21,437 bases of DNA, taken from the NCBI GenBank assembly GCA_934725085.1, contig CAKVAL010000029.1:1-21437 (forward strand), written 5' to 3'. This document shows, piece after piece, positions 13,606-21,415 of this stretch (position 1 is its first letter; every line of letters starts with the position of its first letter). The stretch comes from an uncultured Erysipelotrichaceae bacterium. GTDB taxonomy: Bacteria; Bacillota_I; Bacilli_A; Erysipelotrichales; Erysipelotrichaceae. The notes beneath the pieces were generated by a model. It did no database searches. It was not told the DNA's origin and saw nothing but the letters and a program-made list of their open reading frames with translations. Position numbers and translations under genes: made by a program.

Positions 13606-16074
13606 ATGGAAATTAAAATTGCATTAGCAGGTAATCCTAACTGTGGTAAGACAACATTGTTTAATAGTCTAACAGGATCAAATCAATTTGTTGGAAACTG
13701 GCCAGGTGTTACTGTAGAAAAAAAAGAAGGTAAATTAAAGAAATATGAGGGCGTGATTATTACCGATTTACCAGGTATTTATTCATTGTCTCCTTATACA
13801 TTAGAAGAAGTAGTTGCGAGAAACTATCTAATTAATGAAAAGCCTGATGTTATCTTGAATATTATTGATGGTTCAAATTTGGAAAGAAACTTGTATTTAA
13901 CAACACAACTTCTTGAAATAGGAATTCCAGTAGTTTGTGCTATCAATATGATGGATGTCGTTAATAAAAATGGCGATAAGATTAATGTTGATAAGCTATC
14001 TAAGGAACTTGGTTGTAAGGTAGTTGAAATATCTGCTTTAAAAGGAACAGGTGTTGAAGATTGTGCTAAGGAAGCTGTTAAGGCAGCTGGTAAGATACAA
14101 GTAGTAAATCATAAGTATGCTGAAGATATTGAAGATACACTTAAAAACATTGAAGATAAGGTCTTAAGCAATGTTTCTAACAAAAGATGGTATGCCATTA
14201 AGTTGTTTGAAAGAGACAGCAAGGCTATTGAAAGTTTGGGTATTAATACTGAACTAATTGAAGCTGATATTAAACATATTGAAAAGAAATATGATGATGA
14301 TTCTGAAAGCATCATTACTAATGAAAGATATAATTTCATTTCTTCAATTATTCATGATGTCTTAGTTAAGAAAGATAAGGAGGCCTTAAGTACTTCAGAT
14401 AAGATTGATAGAATTGTTACTAATAGATGGTTGGGTTTACCAATCTTTGCGGTAATTATGTTCCTTGTTTATTATATCTCAATGGTTACTTTTGGTGCTT
14501 CAGCTACTGATTTTACAAATGATGGTATCTTTGGTGATGGATGGCATTTGTTGGGCATTGGTACAAGTGTTTATGAAGAGGCAAGTGAAGAATATGGTGA
14601 TTCTGATTTGATCATCGAAGCATTTAATAATGAATATGGTAATGATGATATTTCTTATTCAGTTGATTTAGAGAATGAAGAATATGATGAAACTAAGGCT
14701 AAGTCAGCACTAGATGAACTATATTCATTAGTTGATGATAATGCTTCTGTTACATATACAGTAGAAGATGAAGAAACATTAGCTACAGAAGACTTTGAAG
14801 CTAATAAAGATGATTTAAAGGAAGCAATTGATAATTATCTAAATACAGAATACAAAGAAGGATATGGTGCTCCTGATACATCTACTTATGGCATTTGGGT
14901 ACCAGGTGTTCCGGTATTAATTGAGAATCTATTAGATAAAATTAATTGTGCTGATTGGTTAAAAGGTTTAATCCTTGATGGCATTGTTGCAGGTGCTGGT
15001 GCAGTATTAGGCTTTGTACCTCAGATGTTAGTCTTGTTCTTCCTATTAGCATTCTTAGAAGCATGTGGTTATATGGCTCGTATTGCCTTTGTCTTAGATA
15101 GAATCTTTAGAAAGTTTGGTTTATCTGGTAAGTCATTTATCCCAATGTTAATTGGTACAGGTTGTGGTGTTCCAGGCATTATGGCATCTAGAACCATTGA
15201 AAATGAAAGAGATAGACGTATGACTATCATGACTACTACATTTATTCCATGTGGTGCTAAGGTTCCATTTATTTCAATGATCGCCGGTGCTTTATTTAAT
15301 AATTCACCATGGGTATCTACTAGTGCATACTTTGTCGGTATGGCAGCGATTGTGGTATCCGGTATTATCCTAAAGAAGACAAAGATGTTCTCTGGTGATC
15401 CTGCACCATTTGTTATGGAACTTCCTGCTTATCATATGCCAAGATTAATTGATGTATTACGTTCAATGTGGGAAAGAGGTTGGTCATTTATTAAGAAAGC
15501 TGGTACTATTATTGTGCTTTCAACTATCTTTGTATGGTTTACTTCTTACTTTGGTTTTGTGGATGGACATTTTACAATGTTAAGTGAAGACCAAATTGAT
15601 TCTTCAATACTTGCGACAATTGGTAACTTAATCGCATGGATCTTTGTTCCACTTGGTTGGGGTAATTGGCAAGCAGCTGTTGCTAGTATCACAGGACTTG
15701 TTGCTAAGGAGAATATTGTAGCTACAATGTCAATATTGTATGGTGGTGGTGAATTATCTACTTATGCTACTTTAGCTACTCATTTCACTGCTATTACTGG
15801 CTATTCATTCTTAGTATTTAACTTATTATGTGCTCCATGCTTTGCAGCAATTGGTGCAATCAAAAGAGAAATGAACAATCCTAAGTGGACATGGTTTGCT
15901 ATTTTATATCAATGTGGCTTTGCCTATGTTATCGCATTCTTAGTTACTCAAATTGGTAATGCCTTTGTTGGAAGTGTTAATATCTTAGGTATAATTATTT
16001 CAGTAGCCATCTTAGCTTGTATGATTTATATGTTATTCTTTAAGAAATATAAGGAAGCTACTACATTAGAATAA
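13606..16074 (+). CDS. feoB: FeoB ferrous iron transporter with acidic extracellular insertion
   Basis: Membrane Fe(II) importer with a cytoplasmic GTPase domain. G1 is GNPNCGKT (9-16), G3 DLPG (54-57) and G4 NMMD (114-117). The membrane part begins near residue 278 and has the Gate-type segments GAVLGFVPQMLVLFFLLAFL and IGTGCGVPGIMASRT. The conserved cysteines of the permease core are present (EACGYMAR, GCGVPG, PCGAKVPF, APCFAAIG). At 822 residues it is about 100 longer than minimal FeoB because of an acid-rich stretch at about 323-427, between the first and second membrane segments, predicted outside the cell. AGGGAAGG precedes the ATG. Downstream are two small Cys-containing proteins that belong to the same operon. 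Confidence 0.95.
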   Translation: MEIKIALAGNPNCGKTTLFNSLTGSNQFVGNWPGVTVEKKEGKLKKYEGVIITDLPGIYSLSPYTLEEVVARNYLINEKPDVILNIIDGSNLERNLYLTTQLLEIGIPVVCAINMMDVVNKNGDKINVDKLSKELGCKVVEISALKGTGVEDCAKEAVKAAGKIQVVNHKYAEDIEDTLKNIEDKVLSNVSNKRWYAIKLFERDSKAIESLGINTELIEADIKHIEKKYDDDSESIITNERYNFISSIIHDVLVKKDKEALSTSDKIDRIVTNRWLGLPIFAVIMFLVYYISMVTFGASATDFTNDGIFGDGWHLLGIGTSVYEEASEEYGDSDLIIEAFNNEYGNDDISYSVDLENEEYDETKAKSALDELYSLVDDNASVTYTVEDEETLATEDFEANKDDLKEAIDNYLNTEYKEGYGAPDTSTYGIWVPGVPVLIENLLDKINCADWLKGLILDGIVAGAGAVLGFVPQMLVLFFLLAFLEACGYMARIAFVLDRIFRKFGLSGKSFIPMLIGTGCGVPGIMASRTIENERDRRMTIMTTTFIPCGAKVPFISMIAGALFNNSPWVSTSAYFVGMAAIVVSGIILKKTKMFSGDPAPFVMELPAYHMPRLIDVLRSMWERGWSFIKKAGTIIVLSTIFVWFTSYFGFVDGHFTMLSEDQIDSSILATIGNLIAWIFVPLGWGNWQAAVASITGLVAKENIVATMSILYGGGELSTYATLATHFTAITGYSFLVFNLLCAPCFAAIGAIKREMNNPKWTWFAILYQCGFAYVIAFLVTQIGNAFVGSVNILGIIISVAILACMIYMLFFKKYKEATTLE

Positions 16075-16084
16075 GGAGAAATTT

Positions 16085-16273
16085 ATGGGAACTGCAATTG
16101 TTGTAATCATCTTAATAATTATTGTTTATCTTATTATCAAGAGTATGCTAAGTGGTAAGGTATCATGTAGTCATGATTGTAATAGTTGTGGAAGTCATGG
16201 TTCTTGTCATAAGCTTGATGATCTCAAAAGAGATTTAAAGAAGGCAAAAGATGAAATACAAATTAAAAGTTGA
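16085..16273 (+). CDS. FeoB-associated Cys-rich membrane protein
   Basis: A 62-residue single-pass membrane protein of the FeoB-associated family, common in Gram-positive feo operons and thought to play a FeoC-like accessory part. One N-terminal membrane helix (AIVVIILIIIVYLIIKSM) is followed by a Cys/His cluster, C28, C32, C35 and C41 with three histidines, then a charged helical tail. The spacing (C-x3-C-x2-C-x5-C) suits metal or Fe-S binding. It starts 10 bases after feoB with AAGGAGAA, overlaps the next gene by 23 bases, and is the only gene here that ends in TGA. Confidence 0.9.
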   Translation: MGTAIVVIILIIIVYLIIKSMLSGKVSCSHDCNSCGSHGSCHKLDDLKRDLKKAKDEIQIKS

Positions 16274-16466
16274 TGGTATGGCTTGTTCGATGTGTGAAGC
16301 CCATGTGAATGATTGTATTAGAAATAACTTTAAGGTTAAGAAGGTTAAGTCTAATCATAAAAATGGGGATGTAACTATCGATTGCGATAAACCATTAGAT
16401 AAAACATTATTAAAAGACATAATCGATAAAACAGGTTATATTGTCTTAAAGATTGAAGAAGCTTAA
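16251..16466 (+). CDS. Small HMA-domain metal-binding protein
   Basis: A 71-residue protein that is a single heavy-metal-associated domain: beta strand KYKLKVDGM, metal loop MACSMC (CxxC), helix EAHVNDCIRN, and the final strands of the ferredoxin-like fold (KSNHKNGDVTIDCD and YIVLKIEEA). This is the CopZ/Atx1 type of copper chaperone. In this operon it may bind another soft metal or protect against mis-metallation; that is inference. The ATG lies inside the previous gene with an AAGAAGG motif ahead, and the stop is built into a terminator. Confidence 0.85.
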   Translation: MKYKLKVDGMACSMCEAHVNDCIRNNFKVKKVKSNHKNGDVTIDCDKPLDKTLLKDIIDKTGYIVLKIEEA

Positions 16467-16482
16467 TGCTTCTTCTTTTTTT
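16455..16482 (+). terminator. Intrinsic terminator of the feo operon
   Basis: An 8-bp perfect stem (GAAGAAGC / GCTTCTTC, loop TTAAT) is followed by seven T. It overlaps the last codons and stop of the HMA gene. Confidence 0.9.
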
Positions 16483-16489
16483 GTATAAG

Positions 16490-16515
16490 AAAAGTCAGAA
16501 TTTAATCTGACTTTT
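16490..16515 (-). terminator. Terminator of the RNase J gene, possibly bidirectional
   Basis: A 10-bp perfect stem (AAAAGTCAGA / TCTGACTTTT) has a 6-base loop and begins next to the rnjA stop. On the minus strand it ends in TTTT; on the plus strand a T run also follows, so it can back up the feo terminator. Confidence 0.8.
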
Positions 16516-18248
16516 TACTTATATTTTCTCTTAGTTACTTCAATATTATTTAAGATAACAGGAATAACGATTGGATTTCTATTTGTCTTTGAATAAAGAT
16601 AAGGTTCCAAAGTATTCTTGATACAATTCTTTAAATCATTGAATGTAACTTTTTGTTTCATTGTTTCCTTTAAAGCGTCATATACAAGAGTTTCAGCTTC
16701 CTTAATCATTGGCTGATTTTCCTTGATATAAACAAAGCCTCTAGAGACGATGCCTGGTTTACATAAAATCTTATTAGTTCTTGAATCGATACATACCACA
16801 ACCGCAACCATACCATTGTCAGCTAAGATTTGACGATCTTTCAAGACACTAGTTGATAAACCTGATACATCTCTTCCATCTACATAGATGGCATCAGTCT
16901 GTATTCTTGTGTTAGATCTAAATACTTCACCATTTCTTAGTACCAAAGCATCACCATTAGCACAAATGAAACAATTTTCTTCAGGAATACCTGTTTCTAC
17001 AGCAGTTGACGCATGGAGTTTAAGCATCTTATATTCACCATGTACTGGCATGAAATATGTTGGTTTAATCAATTGAATCATCAATTTTTGTTCCTCGCTT
17101 GATGCATGTCCTGTTGTATGTAATGATTGAAAGGTCTTATTTTCAAGTACCTTAGCTCCATTTCTTACAAGTTGATTGATAATACCTGATACGTTTAAGG
17201 CATTGCCAGGAATTGGATTACTAGATAAGACAACAGTATCACCTGGGATAATCTTGATATATTTATGAACACCATTGGCGATTCTAGATAGAGCTGCCAA
17301 TGTTTCACCTTGAGATCCTGTACATACAATACATAATTTCTCAGGAGGGAAGGTGTTTACCATATCTTGAGTAATAAAGGTATCGTTTGGAACATCGATT
17401 GTTTTTAATTGTTTACCAATTTCGACAACATTTTCCATCGATCTACCAAGTACTAATACCTTACGATCACAAATAGATGCTGATTTAATAATTTGAGCTA
17501 ATCTATTAACATTTGATGCGAAAGTAGAGACAATTAGTCTACCTGGCGTCTTCTTAATAATGTCATATACTGTATGAGCTACTTTCTTTTCAGAGATTGA
17601 GAAGCCTTCAACCTCAGAGTTTGTAGAATCTGACATTAATAGGGTTACACCTGCAGCACCAATATAAGCCATCTTTTGATAGTCAGCATTATTGCCGATA
17701 GGGGTTAAGTCAAACTTAAAGTCACCCGTTTCCACGATTCTTCCATTTGGCGTATTGATTAAAACACCAAGAGAATCAGGAATTGAGTGGATTGTATTGA
17801 AGAATCCTACTCTGAAATGATTAGTTTGTACAACACTGTTTTCATCAATTTCTTCAATTTTGACGTTGAAGTTTTTTCTACGCTCACTTAATTTCTTTTC
17901 AATCAAAGATTTCGCAAATCTTGGGGCATAGATCTTGTTAATCTTACATGCCATTAATAAGAAAGGAATACCACCAATATGGTCTTCGTGACCATGGGTG
18001 ATGATTAAGCCTTTAATCTTGTCTTGATTCTTTATTAAATGGGTAAAATCAGGAATTACGTATTCTACACCTAGTAAGTCATCATCAGGGAACTTAACAC
18101 CAGCATCGACAATTAAAATCTCGTCGTCCTGTTGGAAACAGTACATATTTTTACCGACTTCTCCAAGTCCACCTAATGCATAAACTAGTGTATCTTTTTT
18201 AACGTCATAATTTACACCATTATAAGCATTCGGTTTTGAGCCTTTCAT
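16515..18248 (-). CDS. rnjA: Ribonuclease J (J1-like)
   Basis: Metal-dependent 5'-3' exoribonuclease and endoribonuclease of RNA decay and rRNA maturation. The 577-residue chain has the metallo-beta-lactamase and beta-CASP plan: ALGGLGEVGKNMY, IVDAGVKFPDDDLLGVEYVI, zinc motif HGHEDH (85-90), STNSEVEGFSISE, GRSMENVVEIG, CTGSQGETLAALSRIANG, SSNPIPGN and HTTGHASSEEQKLM, with MPVHGEY near the end of the core. The HGHEDHIGG form matches J1; J2 usually has a degenerate version. The N-terminus is a little longer than in Bacillus J1. GGAGG sits 4 bases ahead of the ATG. It lies 56 bases after def on the same strand, probably one transcript. Confidence 0.93.
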   Translation of the reverse strand: MKGSKPNAYNGVNYDVKKDTLVYALGGLGEVGKNMYCFQQDDEILIVDAGVKFPDDDLLGVEYVIPDFTHLIKNQDKIKGLIITHGHEDHIGGIPFLLMACKINKIYAPRFAKSLIEKKLSERRKNFNVKIEEIDENSVVQTNHFRVGFFNTIHSIPDSLGVLINTPNGRIVETGDFKFDLTPIGNNADYQKMAYIGAAGVTLLMSDSTNSEVEGFSISEKKVAHTVYDIIKKTPGRLIVSTFASNVNRLAQIIKSASICDRKVLVLGRSMENVVEIGKQLKTIDVPNDTFITQDMVNTFPPEKLCIVCTGSQGETLAALSRIANGVHKYIKIIPGDTVVLSSNPIPGNALNVSGIINQLVRNGAKVLENKTFQSLHTTGHASSEEQKLMIQLIKPTYFMPVHGEYKMLKLHASTAVETGIPEENCFICANGDALVLRNGEVFRSNTRIQTDAIYVDGRDVSGLSTSVLKDRQILADNGMVAVVVCIDSRTNKILCKPGIVSRGFVYIKENQPMIKEAETLVYDALKETMKQKVTFNDLKNCIKNTLEPYLYSKTNRNPIVIPVILNNIEVTKRKYK

Positions 18249-18304
18249 TTTACCTCCATTATATTCTTTCCGATTTCATCCTTATTTTAAGTTAAAAACA
18301 TCGA

Positions 18305-18865
18305 TTATTCAATACAATATGCGTTTTCATCTACATAAAATGGATCTTTTTTATTGATATGATCATAGAACAAGATACCTTTGAAATGATCTAGCTCATG
18401 TTGAAGGACAATTGCCAAATAACCACTAGCTTTTATTTCGACATTTGAGTCAGTTAATAAGTCATATCCTTTAACCTTAACCCTTGCACTTCTATAGATA
18501 TAGCCTTTATGTATATCATCTACTGATAAGCATCCTTCTCCTGTTTTTAAATAAGCTTTTTCAATAGAACTTGATACAATCTTTGGATTAACTAGGGCAT
18601 ATTCTGTTTCGATGTCACCATTTTCATCTTTTAAGATGATTGATGTCATTTTCTTAAGAATACCAATTTGAACAGCACTGATGCCAACGGCTGGCCTTAA
18701 GTTTTTTTCTTCAGCAATTTCATCTATTGTTGATTCATCAACATATTTATGCATAGTCAAAAGTATTTCTTTATCTTCATCTGATAAAGGAAGTTTTACA
18801 TCCTCGCTTCTTTTTCTTATAAGAGGATTATCGTCTTTAATTATTGTTTCATTATTTATAACCAT
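18305..18865 (-). CDS. def: Peptide deformylase
   Basis: Removes the formyl group from the N-terminal methionine of new proteins. The 186-residue form starting at ATG 18865 is the right size for Gram-positive deformylases (about 184). Motif 1 is GISAVQIG (61-68), motif 2 EGCLS (110-114, with metal ligand C112) and motif 3 QHELDH (155-160, H156 and H160). An upstream extension to 18934 is open but reads as low-complexity residues and would overlap the ftsW start, so I reject it. The gene is divergent from ftsW and precedes rnjA. Confidence 0.94.
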   Translation of the reverse strand: MVINNETIIKDDNPLIRKRSEDVKLPLSDEDKEILLTMHKYVDESTIDEIAEEKNLRPAVGISAVQIGILKKMTSIILKDENGDIETEYALVNPKIVSSSIEKAYLKTGEGCLSVDDIHKGYIYRSARVKVKGYDLLTDSNVEIKASGYLAIVLQHELDHFKGILFYDHINKKDPFYVDENAYCIE

Positions 18866-18900
18866 ATAAATAATTATATTACGATTAAGATTGTTTTGTA

Positions 18901-18916
18901 TGCTAAAATTTAGGTT
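18901..18916 (+). promoter_or_regulatory. Extended -10 element abutting the ftsW start
   Basis: TGCTAAAAT (18901-18909) fits an extended -10; no good -35 lies at normal spacing. Transcription would begin around 18916-18917, at the GTG start codon itself, so either the mRNA is nearly leaderless or the real promoter is further upstream. Confidence 0.4.
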
Positions 18917-20107
18917 GTGAAAAAGAAAAAACAAAGAAGAAAATTTAAAAAATATAAATTGTTCCCAGCATATTGCGATAAAGCCCTTATTTTTGTGACT
19001 TTAATCCTTGTAATCTATTCTTCAATCATGGTGGCAAGTGCTGCTATGGGTGAGGGTGCAGGTGATACTGGTGTAGTAACAAGAACCTTCCAGCGACAGA
19101 TTCTATTTAGTGTTGCGGGTATCTTTTGTATGGTTCTTGTGATCAGGATGGACTTATTAAGTTTTTTTGAACTTAAGCATTTTAATTATTTATATTGGGC
19201 TGTTGTAGCTTTACTTTTATCTTGTCGTTTCTTTAAAGCTACCTATGGTGCCTATGCCTGGATTAGATTAGGTAGTTTGTCGGTACAACCATCAGAGTTT
19301 GCGAAAGTCTTTATGTTACTATATGCTGCTAAGATATTTGAGGTAGATAGTCACAGGGATAATCTTTGGAATGCCTATGTCTATATCGCAAAATCACTTG
19401 TATTATTTGGCATTATTTTAGTCATTCAAAAAGACTTGGGTAGTGCTACTGTATTGCTTGGTATGTGCTTTATTATGTTACTTATTGTGCCATATAGAGA
19501 ACTTAATAAGATTAGAAAATGGATGTTAATTGCGATTCTTTTTGTGATTATAGCCATTGTGATTATCATGTTACCAGCTACCAATACTTTCTTGGAGAAA
19601 CATTCTTCTAGTTATCAGATAGGTAGATTCTTGGCTGCTAATAATCCTTTTAAATATAAATATGATGCTGGTTATCACTTGATTATGGGTCTTGTATCTT
19701 TTGCGACCGGTGGCTTATTTGGAGTGGGTTATGGTCAATCTATTCATAAATATATGAACTTCCCAAATCCTACTACTGACTTTATTTTGCCTATTATTGT
19801 TGAAGAAATGGGTATCATTTGGGGTTTTCTTCCAATTATGATATGTTATGGCATCATCTTCTTTAAGTTGATTAGCTATTCATATAAGTCACCAACATTG
19901 TCAGGAAAGATCGTACTAGTTGGTACTTTTGCCTATTTATTTATTCACTTTGTCTTAAATATTGGTGGTGTATCAGGCATTATTCCTTTGACTGGTGTAC
20001 CATTGTTGTTTGTATCTTCTGGTGGTTCTTCACTTGTTGCATCTTTAACTGCAATCGGTTTATCAGAAGCTGAGATTATTAAATGTAGAAGGTCATTATG
20101 CGCGTAG
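18917..20107 (+). CDS. ftsW: SEDS-family peptidoglycan glycosyltransferase (FtsW/RodA/SpoVE type)
   Basis: Polytopic membrane enzyme that polymerises lipid II. A Lys/Arg-rich N-terminus is followed by about ten membrane helices. Family motifs: GAYAWIRLGSLSVQPSEFAK (about 111-130), DLGSATVLLG (173-182), GVGYGQSIHKYMNFPNPTTD (about 269-288) with the catalytic Asp at 288, EEMG, and NIGGVSGIIPLTGVPLLFVS near the end. The usual Glu of the LPExxTDF loop is Asn here. I use FtsW because of the PLTGVPLPF-like and TDF motifs, but RodA or SpoVE cannot be excluded without the division or elongation neighbours. The start is GTG at 18917: an in-frame stop lies two codons upstream and the next candidate is TTG at codon 15. 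The end overlaps rsmD by 10 bases. Confidence 0.85.
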   Translation: MKKKKQRRKFKKYKLFPAYCDKALIFVTLILVIYSSIMVASAAMGEGAGDTGVVTRTFQRQILFSVAGIFCMVLVIRMDLLSFFELKHFNYLYWAVVALLLSCRFFKATYGAYAWIRLGSLSVQPSEFAKVFMLLYAAKIFEVDSHRDNLWNAYVYIAKSLVLFGIILVIQKDLGSATVLLGMCFIMLLIVPYRELNKIRKWMLIAILFVIIAIVIIMLPATNTFLEKHSSSYQIGRFLAANNPFKYKYDAGYHLIMGLVSFATGGLFGVGYGQSIHKYMNFPNPTTDFILPIIVEEMGIIWGFLPIMICYGIIFFKLISYSYKSPTLSGKIVLVGTFAYLFIHFVLNIGGVSGIIPLTGVPLLFVSSGGSSLVASLTAIGLSEAEIIKCRRSLCA

Positions 20108-20637
20108 TTGCTGGTAAATATAAAAGATCAACTTTATTAACACTAGATTCTTTAGCTACTCGTCCTACTAAGGATATGGTTAAGGAAGCTTTGTTTTCAT
20201 CTATTTATGTAGAAGATAGTCTTTTCTTAGATTTATTCTCTGGTAGTGGTTCTATTGGTATTGAGGCTTTATCAAGAGGGGCAAGGGATGTTGTCTTTAA
20301 TGATTTAAGCAAGGATGCAGTTAAGATTATTAAAGCTAATCTTTCAAAGTTTAAAGAAGATAGAAGGGTGTTTAACCTAGACTATTTCTCTTGTTTAAAT
20401 AGATTAGAAGGTAATAAGTTTGATTATATATTTGTAGATCCTCCCTATGCGTTTGAAGAATATGAAAGAATATTTGAGACAATTGATAGCTTAAATCTTT
20501 ATAACAATGATTGTAGAATAATAGTAGAAGTTAAGAAGGAAAAGGAATTAGCTGATAAATTATTTTCTTTCGAGAAATATAAAGAGAAGAAATATGGCAT
20601 AAGCAAGTTGTTGTATTATAGGAGGAAAAATGTCTAA
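20098..20637 (+). CDS. rsmD: 16S rRNA (guanine966-N2)-methyltransferase
   Basis: Methylates G966 of 16S rRNA using S-adenosylmethionine. The 179 residues match RsmD throughout: the start MRVVAGKYKRSTL, TRPTKDMVKEALF (about 21-33), the SAM-binding loop LDLFSGSGSIGIEALSRGA (43-61), and the catalytic DPPY after FDYIFV. The ATG overlaps the end of ftsW by 10 bases and the stop overlaps coaD by 8, so translation of the three genes is coupled. The rsmD-coaD pairing is typical of Bacillota. Confidence 0.95.
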   Translation: MRVVAGKYKRSTLLTLDSLATRPTKDMVKEALFSSIYVEDSLFLDLFSGSGSIGIEALSRGARDVVFNDLSKDAVKIIKANLSKFKEDRRVFNLDYFSCLNRLEGNKFDYIFVDPPYAFEEYERIFETIDSLNLYNNDCRIIVEVKKEKELADKLFSFEKYKEKKYGISKLLYYRRKNV

Positions 20638-21109
20638 CGCAATTTATCCAGGTACTTTTGATCCTATTACGATGGGTCATTTAGATATTATTGAAAGGGC
20701 TGCTAAAACTTTTGATGAAGTTTATGTAGCTATTATGGTTAATAAGTCTAAGGTTTGTACCTTTTCACTTGAAGAGAGAATAGAATTTATTAAGAAGTGT
20801 ACTGCTCATATTCCTAATGTGAAGGTTGTATCTTCTAATGGATTAACCGTAGATAAGGCTAAAGAACTTAACTGCAAGGTTATAGTAAGAGGCATTAGAG
20901 CGGTTACTGACTATGAATATGAATTAGCACAGGCTACTAGCAATTTGATGCTTAATAGTGATATTGAAACATGCTTATTTGTATCGAAACCAGAATTGTC
21001 TTTTTTGAGTTCTAGTATCGCTAAGGAAATTGCTTCTTTTAATGGTGATATTTCTAAATTTATTCCTGATGTGATTGCTAAGGATGTTATTTTGAAGCTT
21101 AAGAAATAA
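20630..21109 (+). CDS. coaD: Phosphopantetheine adenylyltransferase
   Basis: Joins ATP and 4'-phosphopantetheine to give dephospho-CoA, the fourth step of coenzyme A synthesis. Normal length (159 residues) with all motifs: YPGTFDPITMGHLDII (6-21, containing the TxGH nucleotidyltransferase motif), VRGIRAVTDYEYELAQA for the substrate pocket, and the SxxSSSIAKEI element. AGGAGG is ideally placed inside the end of rsmD. No clear terminator follows; repeats begin right after the stop. Confidence 0.96.
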   Translation: MSNAIYPGTFDPITMGHLDIIERAAKTFDEVYVAIMVNKSKVCTFSLEERIEFIKKCTAHIPNVKVVSSNGLTVDKAKELNCKVIVRGIRAVTDYEYELAQATSNLMLNSDIETCLFVSKPELSFLSSSIAKEIASFNGDISKFIPDVIAKDVILKLKK

Positions 21110-21150
21110 TGAAACCGTTTTCTTGAAAATGTGAACCGTTTTCATGAAAA
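21110..21150. repeat. Two 21-bp-spaced direct repeats, likely regulator sites
   Basis: The 15-base core CCGTTTTCWTGAAAA occurs at 21115-21129 and 21136-21150, exactly 21 bp apart, two turns of the helix. The second contains the perfect palindrome TTTTCATGAAAA. The first also reads as TGAAACCGTTTTCT, matching a cre/LacI-type consensus. They lie 7 bp upstream of the next -35, about -80 to -41 from the likely transcription start, a position typical for an activator. Confidence 0.6.
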
Positions 21151-21156
21151 AACCTA

Positions 21157-21184
21157 TTGTATTTCATATGAATTTCTCTAAAAT
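21157..21184 (+). promoter_or_regulatory. Promoter of the 47-residue ORF
   Basis: TTGTAT (21157-21162) and TAAAAT (21179-21184) are spaced by 16 bp. The layout matches that of the ABC importer promoter (TTGTAA, 16 bp, TAAAAT). Confidence 0.55.
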
Positions 21185-21213
21185 AACAATTGTTCAAAGG
21201 AGGATTTGAATAT

Positions 21214-21357
21214 ATGAAATATGAATTATTTGGTAAATCACCAATCGGTAATATCGAGTACTTAGGTACTTATGGACATGAAGATTTGTTGTTGGAAGCT
21301 TGTGACCAATATGAAGGCATGGGTTATAAGACAATTAAGTATTGCGTAGTTAAATAA
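21214..21357 (+). CDS. Uncharacterised 47-residue protein
   Basis: I do not recognise this protein. The ORF runs from ATG 21214 to TAA 21355-21357, with a near-perfect Shine-Dalgarno AAAGGAGG (21196-21203) 10 bases upstream and a plausible promoter before it, so it is likely translated. The peptide begins MKYELFGKSPIGNIEYLGTY and ends GYKTIKYCVVK. It has two cysteines (30 and 44), no membrane segment and no signal peptide. The regular strand-helix-strand look (IEYLGTYG, DLLLEACDQYEGMG, TIKYCVVK) suggests a small folded domain. Codon use resembles its neighbours. Function unknown. Confidence 0.65.
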   Translation: MKYELFGKSPIGNIEYLGTYGHEDLLLEACDQYEGMGYKTIKYCVVK

Positions 21358-21366
21358 ATAGGCAAA

Positions 21367-21415
21367 CCAAACTTCTTAGGGGAAAGCCAAACTCTCTAGG
21401 GGATAACTTAGGGGA
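21367..21415. repeat. TAGGGGA direct repeats at the right edge
   Basis: TAGGGGA occurs at 21377, 21397 and 21409. The first two lie in 20-bp units that both start CCAAACT (21367 and 21387); the third is 12 bp further on. No gene or clear hairpin is seen in 21358-21437, and the window ends there. Confidence 0.55.

Noticed and set aside
16271..16273. TGA as a sense codon (alternative genetic code)
   Set aside because: The FeoB-associated protein ends here at normal length and the next gene has already begun, so TGA acts as a stop even though it is rare in this window.
18257..18263. TATAAT on the minus strand just before rnjA
   Set aside because: It is so close to the start codon that the Shine-Dalgarno would be lost from the transcript; co-transcription with def is simpler.
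18866..18934. N-terminal extension of peptide deformylase
   Set aside because: Low-complexity residues, overlap with ftsW, and the normal family length is reached from ATG 18865.
21110..21150. CRISPR-like or iteron origin reading of the tandem repeats
   Set aside because: Only two copies with a 6-base interval, no cas or rep gene and no DnaA boxes; regulator sites fit better.
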